The notes beneath the pieces were generated by a model. It was not told the origin of the DNA. It searched no databases and was given only the letters and a program-made list of their open reading frames with translations. Below, in pieces: positions 1 to 7,800 of a DNA stretch of 11,706 nt. The translations under genes were made by a program, and so were the position numbers. The stretch's first letter is position 1. The number at the start of each line of letters is the position of its first letter. The stretch comes from Clostridiaceae bacterium (GTDB taxonomy: Bacteria; Bacillota; Clostridia; Oscillospirales; Acutalibacteraceae): the NCBI GenBank assembly GCA_016297555.1, contig JAEDGK010000062.1:1-11706 (forward strand), in the 5' to 3' direction.

Positions 1-27
1 GAAAACACGAAATTTAACGGTCAATTT

Positions 28-53
28 GTAGGGGACGATGCCCACATCGTCCC
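28..53 (+). repeat. GTAG-flanked hairpin repeat, unit 1
   Basis: GTAG (28-31) is followed by a perfect 9-bp stem, GGGACGATG (32-40) with CATCGTCCC (45-53), around the loop CCCA (41-44). It has the same layout as the units at 86-111 and 201-226 but points the opposite way. Short arms AATTTGT (23-29) and ACAAATT (74-80) form an outer inverted repeat around it. There is no T-run after the stem, so it is a poor terminator candidate. Confidence 0.75.
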
Positions 54-85
54 AAAATCAACGCAAACATATGACAAATTCCAAC

Positions 86-111
86 GGAACGCCGAGGACG
101 GCGTTCCCTAC
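86..111 (-). repeat. GTAG-flanked hairpin repeat, unit 2
   Basis: A perfect 9-bp stem, GGAACGCCG (86-94) with CGGCGTTCC (99-107), encloses the loop AGGA, and CTAC (108-111) follows. Read on the minus strand this is GTAG, 9-bp stem, 4-nt loop (TCCT), the same design as unit 1 with a different stem sequence. Confidence 0.75.
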
Positions 112-144
112 CCGGAGCGGTATTTTCACGGAGTAACTCGTAGA

Positions 145-169
145 GGTCTGCGTCCGCGCCGACCCTTAC
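145..169 (-). repeat. Degenerate hairpin repeat, unit 3
   Basis: GGTCTGCG (145-152) pairs with CGCCGACC (157-164) with one internal T/C mismatch, around the loop TCCG. CTTAC (165-169) follows where the other minus-strand units have CTAC. It looks like a decayed or variant member of the cluster. Confidence 0.5.
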
Positions 170-200
170 GAATTACGCCGAAAAATCGTATCGTTTTCCC

Positions 201-226
201 GGCGGCTTGCGGGCAAGCCGCCCTAC
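201..226 (-). repeat. GTAG-flanked hairpin repeat, unit 4
   Basis: A perfect 9-bp stem, GGCGGCTTG (201-209) with CAAGCCGCC (214-222), encloses the loop CGGG, followed by CTAC (223-226). The inner C210-G213 pair could extend it to 10 bp. Related linkers flank it: GAATTACGCCG at 170-180 and CGCCGAATTAC at 226-236. Confidence 0.75.
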
Positions 227-261
227 GCCGAATTACATACAGATTACTGCGTTTTAATAAT

Positions 262-277
262 TAATCAAACTTGATTA
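262..277. repeat. Small AT-rich inverted repeat
   Basis: TAATCAA (262-268) and TTGATTA (271-277) are perfect 7-bp arms with a 2-nt centre. It could be a protein-binding palindrome or chance in AT-rich sequence. No gene starts nearby, and the rest of 227-305 shows nothing I can identify. Confidence 0.35.
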
Positions 278-305
278 CACATTTTTACTTTTCCTCACTG
301 ATGAT

Positions 306-337
306 AAAAGCCCCTCGGTCGAAGCCGAGGGGCTTTT
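306..337 (-). terminator. Rho-independent terminator of the hydrolase operon
   Basis: A 9-bp GC-rich stem, GCCCCTCGG (310-318) with CCGAGGGGC (325-333), is flanked by AAAA (306-309) and TTTT (334-337), so it has a T-tract on either strand. On the minus strand it begins 9 nt after the stop codon of the hydrolase gene at 347-349, so it ends that transcript. It could also stop plus-strand transcripts entering from the left. Confidence 0.9.
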
Positions 338-346
338 AATAAGCAC

Positions 347-2188
347 TTAAAACAAATCGTTTATGGGAGCTAAAATTTTGTTGTTGAGGAACTGATTTAT
401 TGTTTTAAAGAAGAGGTTTATCGATGTGGGCAGCATCTCGGAATAGCCCTGAGTGCCGTAATTCTTATAAAGCCAAAGGCTGAGCTTTTCAAAGAAATCG
501 GAGTCCTCTTTTTCCTCAGCGGGTGAGGCAAGCCCTGCGGTTACAAGGCACGCCTTGAGCCTTGCTTCAATTCGCTGTGCTTCGCCCTCAACGCCGACCG
601 TTCTGTTGAGCATTTCTTCGGCTTCGGCAATGGCTGCCGCAAGCTCTGCGGCGTCCTGATCGCTCAATGTTGAGGGGTCAATGCTCTTTGCCTTGGGAAG
701 CAGGTCGTTTCTTATCTTTTTGGTTTCTCTGCCCACATTGAACTGCGGGAAGTCGGGAGTTGAATAAACATCGACGATTTCGTCAGTTGCAAGAATTTCG
801 GTTGAAAGCTTCATAATAATATCGTTTCTGCCCGTTCCCTCGTGACCCTGATTGTCAAAATAGAAGGTAGTGTCGGGGAGCAGACCTGCCGATGCGTCAA
901 CAACTCTGTCGGGAGAAATGTGGTTGTGACCCTCTGCCGTGCAGTGGGTGTTTTTCTGAACATAATCTGCGGGAAGCGTTTCGCCGCAGTTTGCGCTGTA
1001 AGCACCCATTGAGGTCGAATCGAGCTGAATAACGCCGTCGGCGTTTTCAGTGTTCCAAGAAGTGCCGACATTATAAAGCGGGAAATCGTAATCAACTATG
1101 TTGTAAACCTTAACGCCGTTTTCAACGAGTTTGAGAATATTTGCGTCGGAATTGCTCTGAGCGCGGTAATAAATATCTGTCTGGCGTCTGATTTCCGCCT
1201 TTTCGGGAGAGGAAAGATATCTCTGTGCGAGAGCGGGATAATCCTCGTTGGGAACAAGAGCCCAGAGATTGGTGCTCGTTGTCAGAATGGATATCAGGCT
1301 TTCGCAGGCGGAATGGAGACATTTCATCAGAACCTCATCGGGGAAAATTCTGAGAACCGACTCAATCATTCTTGCCTCGTTTTCATCCATAAGCTTTTCA
1401 AGGAAGCCGTTGTAGAGATAGTCGGGATTATAGAAAGTAAGTCTTTCTGCAAAAACATCGCCGACTATTGTTGAGCCGTTGAGAGCGGGAACAATATAAA
1501 GAACCTTGTTGAGCTGCTCGTGAATGTCGGGATAATATTCAAGCAGACCGTTGGCTACCGTGCCGCCGAGGCTGATGGGAACGATGTTTACCTTGTCGTG
1601 CCCCGTCTCTTTTCTGACCTGCTGAATAAAATCGTAAAGCTCTTTAACTATATCAAGATGATTGCCGAATGAATTGTAGGAGAAGTAATAGAGGTGATCC
1701 TCGCCGACGGCGGCGCCGTAATCCTGAATGGGAACGGAGTCATAAATCTCGCCCTTTTCATAATCGCTGCATTCCGCAAGGGAATAAGGATATTTCTCAA
1801 CCTCAAGGTTTGCAACGGGTTTGCCGTTGTTATCGCTTTCGTTAATGTTGAAGCAAATATCAATGGCGTCCGCAAGAGCTTTTGAAAGCCCTATGTCATG
1901 CTGTGTAAACAGAGTCAGAAGAAGGGGAACAAGCAGCTTTTTGACAAGCTCGCCCGTCTGAACATAGGCGGGGAAGCAGTTAACTCTGTTGCCGTTATCG
2001 TCAAGCACATAATTGCCTTCGCTGTCAAGCAGCCATACATTTGACTGCCCGATGCCGGGGATAATTATTGTGGGGCAGTTGTCGCAGTTTCCGCCGCAGT
2101 CGGTTTTGGTTTCGGCAGCCGAAACGCCGACAGCCGCTGCGGAAAAAACAAGGGCAAAAGCGAGAATAAACGAAATAAACTTTTTCAT
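347..2188 (-). CDS. Secreted alpha/beta-hydrolase-like protein (second gene of tandem pair)
   Basis: A 613-residue exported protein, probably an esterase, lipase or acyltransferase-like enzyme; the substrate is unknown. Residues 1-25 form a signal peptide (MKKF, hydrophobic core, V-S-A-A end), and the mature part starts near ETKTDCGGNC. Residues 38-47 (NCPTIIIPGI) look like the first core strand and oxyanion loop. The nucleophile elbow is P204-I-S206-L-G-G209, in which Pro replaces the first Gly of GxSxG. Candidate acid and base are D384 (NADGVI) and H449 (GHEGTGRND). A helical tail at about 490-560, rich in Ala and Glu, follows the catalytic region. AAGGAG (2202-2207) lies 13 nt before the ATG and almost touches the upstream gene's stop (2209-2211), so coupled translation is likely. 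The upstream gene is a paralogue of the same layout. Hydrolase fold: fairly sure. Catalytic residues: inferred by eye. Confidence 0.8.
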   Translation of the reverse strand: MKKFISFILAFALVFSAAAVGVSAAETKTDCGGNCDNCPTIIIPGIGQSNVWLLDSEGNYVLDDNGNRVNCFPAYVQTGELVKKLLVPLLLTLFTQHDIGLSKALADAIDICFNINESDNNGKPVANLEVEKYPYSLAECSDYEKGEIYDSVPIQDYGAAVGEDHLYYFSYNSFGNHLDIVKELYDFIQQVRKETGHDKVNIVPISLGGTVANGLLEYYPDIHEQLNKVLYIVPALNGSTIVGDVFAERLTFYNPDYLYNGFLEKLMDENEARMIESVLRIFPDEVLMKCLHSACESLISILTTSTNLWALVPNEDYPALAQRYLSSPEKAEIRRQTDIYYRAQSNSDANILKLVENGVKVYNIVDYDFPLYNVGTSWNTENADGVIQLDSTSMGAYSANCGETLPADYVQKNTHCTAEGHNHISPDRVVDASAGLLPDTTFYFDNQGHEGTGRNDIIMKLSTEILATDEIVDVYSTPDFPQFNVGRETKKIRNDLLPKAKSIDPSTLSDQDAAELAAAIAEAEEMLNRTVGVEGEAQRIEARLKACLVTAGLASPAEEKEDSDFFEKLSLWLYKNYGTQGYSEMLPTSINLFFKTINQFLNNKILAPINDLF

Positions 2189-2208
2189 TTCAGAATATTT
2201 TCTCCTTT

Positions 2209-4047
2209 TTATCTGAATATTTTATCAAACAGGCTTCCGCCGCCGAGGGTTTCAAGCAGGAAGTAGCTAAGACCCTTTGTTATTGATTTGAAAGCGGAAT
2301 CAAGCTTTGATTCTTCTTCGGGAGCATTCATTTTGCCGAGCTTGATAAGAATGTTGTTGAGTCTTTCTTCGGCTGCTTTTGTTTTAGCTTCGTCGGCTAT
2401 GGTTGCCGAAATAACCGCTTCACCGTCGGCAATAGCGGCGATAAGCTCTGCCTTGTCCTCAGCGGAGAGGGTTATTTCACCGTTGGCGTCCTGCTCAAGA
2501 AGCGCCTTGGCGTCGGGCAGTCTCCAGCGGCGGATATATTTTGTGTTGCAGGTGTAGTTATACTGCGGATAATTAACGGGGTCATCGTGAACGGAAGTGA
2601 TTTTGCCCGTGATGATCGCCTGTGCAAGATTGAGAACAACATCATTGTTGCCTACCTCGTGGTGCTGTTCAAGGAAAATCCATGTGTTGTCGGGCAAAAC
2701 GGCGGTTGAAGCGTCAACCGTATTGTCGGGTGCAATGTAGCTGTAATCGGGATAATCGGGGTTTGTGTAAGCTTGCTCATAGCCTGCGGGCAGAGCTTCG
2801 TCTCCGGGAGCGCCGGTTGCGCCCATTGTTGTTGAGGTCAGGTTGATAATTCCGTCGGAATTATATTTGCCTGCGGAATCAACGATGCCGAAGAAAGCGT
2901 AATCCTTCTCACCGAAATCAAGATTTGAGCCGGAGATTGAGTTAACGGAAACACCGTCTGCAACAGCGGCAAGAATATTCTTTTTGAGGTTGAGCCTTGC
3001 CTGCTGGAAGCGGTCAGTCTTTTCTTTAAGCTTTGCCTTTTCGGTAGAGCTGAGATATTTCTCGGCAAGAGCGTCATATCTGTAAGAGGGAACCATAGCC
3101 CACATCTGCGGGCAGTTAATCATAATGGTGTCAAGCATTCCGCTGATTGCGCCCGTAAGGATTGCGTTAACGCCCGAGCGCGGAAGAATGTGAAGAATAC
3201 AGTTTATAAGATAGCCGAGAGCCGCGTCGCTTTCGCCGATAACAGCGGGGATATATTCGTGATAAAGATATTCATCGGCAAGGTTGAATTTTCTTGCCAT
3301 CATATCGGCAACGATATCCGTTCCGTTAAGGCAGGCAACAACATTAACGATGGAATCAACATCACCGTGACCGTAAGCGTCAAGATAGGAGGTGAGGATT
3401 GTGCCGCCGAGGCTGACGGGGAGAAGGGTTACCTTATCGTGACCCGTCTGCTCTTTTACCATTTGGATATATTCATTAAGCTCATCAGCGGACGCCATCG
3501 GGTCGCCGACAAGGTTAAAGGTGAACATATATATATGGTCGCCGCCGATTTCCTCTTCAATTCTCTGAAGCGGAATCATTCTGTAAAGCCACTGCTTGTC
3601 GTCATCGTTCATCTCGGAGATGGGGTGATTCCATCTCTTTGTTTGAAGATTGTTGACATGGTTGCCGTCATTATCGCATTTCTGAATTGAAAATGCTATA
3701 CTTGCCGCCTCATATGCAATGTCTTTCAGACCGATTGGGTGCTGAGTGACGATGGTTGCCAGAACGCTGAAAATCAGCTTGGGCAGAACCTTCTTTATAA
3801 GCTGCTCAACCTCAAGAATGAGCAGAGTGCCGCCAACCTGCTTGCCGTCACTGTCAAGCACAGGCTGATTGTTTTCGTCAAAAAGATATGTAGGCGAATG
3901 GTTGATGCCGGGCAGAATAACAACGGGTGATTGGTCGCAGTTGCCGCCGCAGTCGGTTTTTGTTTCTGCCGAAGCTCCGATTGCACCTGCAGAAATCAGC
4001 ATAGCGGCGCACAGGATAAGAGCAATAACTCTTTTAATCCTTTTCAT
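2209..4047 (-). CDS. Secreted alpha/beta-hydrolase-like protein (first gene of tandem pair)
   Basis: A 612-residue exported paralogue of the next gene. A signal peptide (MKRIKR, hydrophobic core, ends G-A-S-A at 27) precedes ETKTDCGGNCD, which is nearly identical in both proteins. SPVVILPGI (40-48) matches the first strand and oxyanion region. The elbow is P210-V-S212-L-G-G215. D398 (NSDGI) and H463 (QHHEVGNND) line up with D384 and H449 of the paralogue. The C-terminal helical part (about 505-575) ends in a short hydrophobic stretch. The reading frame runs on to a GTG at 4056, but AAGGAG (4058-4063) would then be only 1 nt away; the ATG at 4047 has 10 nt spacing and a normal signal peptide, so I use it. 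It is probably transcribed from a promoter at about 4100-4128 together with the following gene. Its substrate, and whether the pair act together, cannot be told from sequence. Confidence 0.8.
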   Translation of the reverse strand: MKRIKRVIALILCAAMLISAGAIGASAETKTDCGGNCDQSPVVILPGINHSPTYLFDENNQPVLDSDGKQVGGTLLILEVEQLIKKVLPKLIFSVLATIVTQHPIGLKDIAYEAASIAFSIQKCDNDGNHVNNLQTKRWNHPISEMNDDDKQWLYRMIPLQRIEEEIGGDHIYMFTFNLVGDPMASADELNEYIQMVKEQTGHDKVTLLPVSLGGTILTSYLDAYGHGDVDSIVNVVACLNGTDIVADMMARKFNLADEYLYHEYIPAVIGESDAALGYLINCILHILPRSGVNAILTGAISGMLDTIMINCPQMWAMVPSYRYDALAEKYLSSTEKAKLKEKTDRFQQARLNLKKNILAAVADGVSVNSISGSNLDFGEKDYAFFGIVDSAGKYNSDGIINLTSTTMGATGAPGDEALPAGYEQAYTNPDYPDYSYIAPDNTVDASTAVLPDNTWIFLEQHHEVGNNDVVLNLAQAIITGKITSVHDDPVNYPQYNYTCNTKYIRRWRLPDAKALLEQDANGEITLSAEDKAELIAAIADGEAVISATIADEAKTKAAEERLNNILIKLGKMNAPEEESKLDSAFKSITKGLSYFLLETLGGGSLFDKIFR

Positions 4048-4057
4048 AAAAAACACT

Positions 4058-4063
4058 CTCCTT
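4058..4063 (-). promoter_or_regulatory. Ribosome-binding site that fixes the start at 4047
   Basis: AAGGAG on the minus strand sits 10 nt before the ATG at 4047 but only 1 nt before the upstream in-frame GTG at 4056. This decides in favour of the shorter protein. Confidence 0.75.
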
Positions 4064-4099
4064 AATCGGCTTTTTGATTTACCGTTTAATATAAACTAT

Positions 4100-4128
4100 A
4101 TATTATCATAGAAATTAGTGAATTTCAA
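4100..4128 (-). promoter_or_regulatory. Candidate promoter of the hydrolase operon
   Basis: On the minus strand TTGAAA (4123-4128) is followed after 17 nt by TAATAT (4100-4105). GATAAT at 4102-4107 is an alternative -10 with a 15-nt spacer. It lies in a very AT-rich stretch, where such matches arise easily, but the spacing and position before the gene fit. Confidence 0.5.
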
Positions 4129-4199
4129 CAACATATTAATAAATTATATAAAAATTATATACAGTTGATTAATATTGAACAAACGGGTTAACAAATCGC

Positions 4200-4228
4200 T
4201 TGCGTAACGCGCATTTAAGTGATATAAT
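4200..4228 (+). promoter_or_regulatory. Candidate promoter of the HAD-mfd operon
   Basis: TATAAT (4223-4228) is a perfect -10, with TTGCGT (4200-4205) 17 nt upstream as a weaker -35. A start near 4235 would leave a leader of about 40 nt carrying AGGAAGGA (4258-4265), 10 nt before the ATG at 4276. Confidence 0.6.
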
Positions 4229-4275
4229 CACATACGGTCAAAATGAATTAAAAAGGCAGGAAGGAACGGCATAGA

Positions 4276-4884
4276 ATGATAAAAAATATAATTTTCGATA
4301 TGGGCGGAGTTTTGATAGACTATAATCCCGAAAAAACTCTTAATGAGGTTTTTGACTCCGAAACCGCCGCCGTTCTGCTCAAAGAAATTTTCAGAAATCC
4401 GATATGGGCGGATAAAGACAGGGGAATTATCACACCGCAGGAAATTATGGAGCAAAAGCGCGGAGCAATTCCGCCGCAGGTTTTTGATAAGGTCAGCGAA
4501 ATGGTGGATAATTTTTATCCCTATATGCCGCCTTTTGAAAAAATGTATGAGCTTGTAAAGCGGCTTAAAGAAAACGGATACGGAATATATCTGCTCTCAA
4601 ACGCATCGTCTGATTTTCATATTCACCGCAAGGGTATTCCTGCGCTCTCGCTGTTTGACGGCTGCCTGATTTCCGCCGATTACAAGCTTCTTAAACCCGA
4701 AAAAGAAATATACCTTGCGCTTTTTGAAAGGTTTTCATTAAAGCCCGAGGAATGTTTTTTTATCGATGATGTGCAGGCTAATATCGACGGTGCGCGCAAT
4801 GCGGGAATGAGCGGTCATTGCTATTGCCGCGGCGATATTGAAATTCTCAAAGAAGCCCTTAAAGAAGCAGGGGTAAAAATATGA
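4276..4884 (+). CDS. HAD-superfamily phosphatase, subfamily IA (YihX-like)
   Basis: A 202-residue cytoplasmic hydrolase, probably acting on a small phosphorylated metabolite. All four HAD motifs are visible: motif I FDMGGV with nucleophile D8, motif II LLSNAS (S108), motif III K140 in LLKPEKEIY, and motif IV FFIDDVQANIDGA with D164/D165. The residue two after the nucleophile is Gly rather than the usual Asp. From memory, the E. coli sugar-phosphate phosphatase YihX has the same feature, so this need not mean loss of activity. A helical cap fills about 15-95. The length is normal for the family. The start is the ATG 10 nt after AGGAAGGA. The gene overlaps mfd by 4 nt (ATGA, 4881-4884), so the two are co-transcribed and probably translationally coupled. 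The family is clear; the substrate is not. Confidence 0.88.
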   Translation: MIKNIIFDMGGVLIDYNPEKTLNEVFDSETAAVLLKEIFRNPIWADKDRGIITPQEIMEQKRGAIPPQVFDKVSEMVDNFYPYMPPFEKMYELVKRLKENGYGIYLLSNASSDFHIHRKGIPALSLFDGCLISADYKLLKPEKEIYLALFERFSLKPEECFFIDDVQANIDGARNAGMSGHCYCRGDIEILKEALKEAGVKI

Positions 4885-7800
4885 ATTGTTACAGCGAAAT
4901 TGCAAAATCTGTACCGGAGTTTATGTCTCTGGCTAATACGGTGCTCAAAAACCGTCTGCCTGCGGGTGTGACGGGGCTTTCGCATATCCACAAGGCGCAT
5001 ATTATAGCGTCAATGTGTATGTGCCTGCGGCGCAGGGCGATAGTTATTGTGCCCGATGAAGCGCAGGCGACCCGCCTTATCAGAGATATGGAAGGCTTCG
5101 GCATAAAAGCCGTGCTTTTCCCTGCAAGGGATTTCTCTTTCAGAACTCTTGAAACCGTGTCGCGCGAATATGAATATGCCCGCCTGAAAACGCTTGATAA
5201 AATGCTTTCGGGCGATTTTGACGCCGCCGTGCTCTCCGCCGAGGCGGCAACACAGCTCACCGTTCCGCCCGCAAGGCTGATGAACAGCAGCTTTTCGGTT
5301 GCCTGCGGAGAGGATTACGACATTGAGGAGCTTTCCCTGAGCCTTATTAACTGCGGCTACACAAGGAGCGAGCAGGTTGACGGTCAGGGTCAGTTTGCGA
5401 TAAGGGGCGGAATACTTGATTTTTATCCGCCCGATGCAAATCAGCCCTGCCGCGTTGAGTTCTGGGGCGACACGGTTGACAGCATATCAATGTTTGACCC
5501 CGAAACCCAGCGCCGCACGGAGCATATTGAGGAAATCAGAGTTACGCCCGCGCGTGAAATTCTGTGCAGCGATGAAATGCTTTCGGCGCTGATACAAAAG
5601 CTGATTTCCGAGAAAAAGCCTAAGGGAGCGGCTTTGAAATCGCTCAGCGACGATCTTGACAGGCTCGGCGGCGGTATGCGCCTTTCCTCCGCCGATAAAT
5701 ATATGCCGCTGATTTATCCCGACGCGGCAAGTATTTTCGACTATGCGCGCGGCTGTATGCTTTTTGTCTGCGAGAGCTTTTCGGTCAAGGATAAGCTTGA
5801 AGCGGGCAGCCGACTGATGAATGAAACCTTAAAGGGTCTGTTTCAGGACGGCGTTCTGTGCAAGGGGCTTGACCGCTATTGCCTCAGACCGCAGGATATT
5901 GTGAGCATTTATGAGGATATGGGCGCGGTCTATCTTGACAATCTCCCGCGCGGAAGCTTTGACACGGGCGTTAAGGAGCTTATAACATTCAGCGCAAAGC
6001 AGATAAACCCGTGGAACGGCTCGCTTGCCGCAATAGTTGACGACCTTAATGCGCTCAGAACAAAGCAGGGCAGCTCCTGCGCCGTGCTTGCGGGCACGGA
6101 TAAGGCTGCCAAAACTCTGGCGGAGGATTTGGAGAGCGAGGGTATTCCCGCGCTTTTCTGCCCCGTGCCGCCTGCGGAATTTCCTCAAAAAACCGTTTGC
6201 GTATTGCCCGGCGGACTGTCGGCGGGCTTTGAATATCCCGGCACAAAATTCACATTGCTGACCTACCGCAGCAGAACGGTTACAAAAAACCGCGTTGCCT
6301 CAACAAAGCGGGGCAAAAACGCATTCAATAATCTTGACGAGCTTCACAGGGGAGAATATGTTGTTCACTCAACCCACGGCATAGGCATTTTTGAGGGCAT
6401 AACCACTCTTGAAGCCTCGGGCACAACAAAGGATTACATCAAAATCAGATATGACAAGGGCGATAATCTCTATGTCCCCGTTACCCAGCTTGACCAGGTT
6501 TCAAAATATATCGGACCCAAGAGCGACGATAAGCCGTTAAAGCTCAGCAAGCTCGGCGGCAAGGATTGGCAAAAGACGCGTTCGCGCGTCAAGAGCGCCG
6601 TTAAGGATATGGCAAAGGAGCTTATCGACCTTTATTCAAAGAGATTAAAGGTTAAGGGTCACGCCTTTTCGCAGGATATTGATATGCAGAGCGATTTTGA
6701 GCGGCGGTTTGAGTTCGTTGAAACCGATGACCAGCTCAGATGCATTCATGAGATAAAGCGCGATATGGAAAAGCCCTATCCTATGGACAGACTGCTTTGC
6801 GGCGATGTCGGCTTCGGCAAAACCGAGGTTGCGCTCAGAGCCGCTTTCAAGTGTATTGCCGACGGAAAGCAGTGTGCCATTCTCGTGCCCACAACCATTC
6901 TTGCGCTCCAACATTATCAAACGATTTTGAAACGCTTTGAGGGCTTCCCCGTTGAGGCGGGTATGCTCTCGCGTTTCTGCACGAAAAAAGAGATTGAAAA
7001 AACCTTAAACGGTCTGCGGCGCGGCTCGGTTGATATCGTTGTCGGCACTCACCGGCTGATATCAAAGGATGTGCAGTTCCGCGATCTCGGGCTGATTATC
7101 GTTGACGAGGAGCAGCGTTTCGGCGTTGCCCAAAAGGAAAAGCTTAAAACGATGTTTCCCGCCGTAGATGTGCTTACCCTCACGGCAACTCCGATTCCGC
7201 GCACGCTGAATATGGCGATGACTGGAATTCGTGATATGTCTGTTTTGGAGGAAGCCCCGCAGGACAGACTGCCCGTTCAGACCTATGTTATAGAGCACGA
7301 TATGGGAGTTCTTGTTCAGGCAATGGAGCAGGAGCTTCGCCGCGGCGGTCAGGTCTATTATCTTTTCAACAGGGTTGAGGATATCGAAAAAAAGGCGGCA
7401 GAAATCAAGGCTCTGCTGCCCGATGCCGCTGTCGGAATAGGTCACGGAAAAATGACCGAGGATGAGCTGAGCGAGGTTTGGCGCAGGCTTCTTGAAGGCG
7501 AAATTGATATCCTTGTATGCACAACGATTATAGAAACGGGCGTTGATGTGCCCAATGTCAACACTCTGATTATAGAAAATGCCGACAGAATGGGTCTTGC
7601 TCAGCTCCACCAAATCAGGGGCAGAGTAGGGCGTTCTTCACGCAGGGCGAGCGCATATTTCACCTTTACGCGCGGCAAGCAGCTGAGTGAAATTGCAACC
7701 CGCCGCCTTGATTCCATCAGGGAATTTACGGAATTCGGCTCGGGCTTTCATATCGCAATGCGCGATTTGGAGCTGCGCGGCGCAGGCAGTGTGCTCGGTG

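Noticed and set aside
28..226. CRISPR-like array
   Set aside because: The hairpin units are not identical direct repeats, vary in orientation and spacing, and no cas gene is present.
2113..2188. Hydrolases as lipoproteins
   Set aside because: The first Cys comes several residues after the A-x-A type cleavage site and lacks a lipobox; ordinary secretion fits better.
3190..3690. 166-residue plus-strand ORF opposite the first hydrolase gene
   Set aside because: It lies wholly antisense to a convincing secreted protein, has no ribosome site I can support and no recognisable domain.
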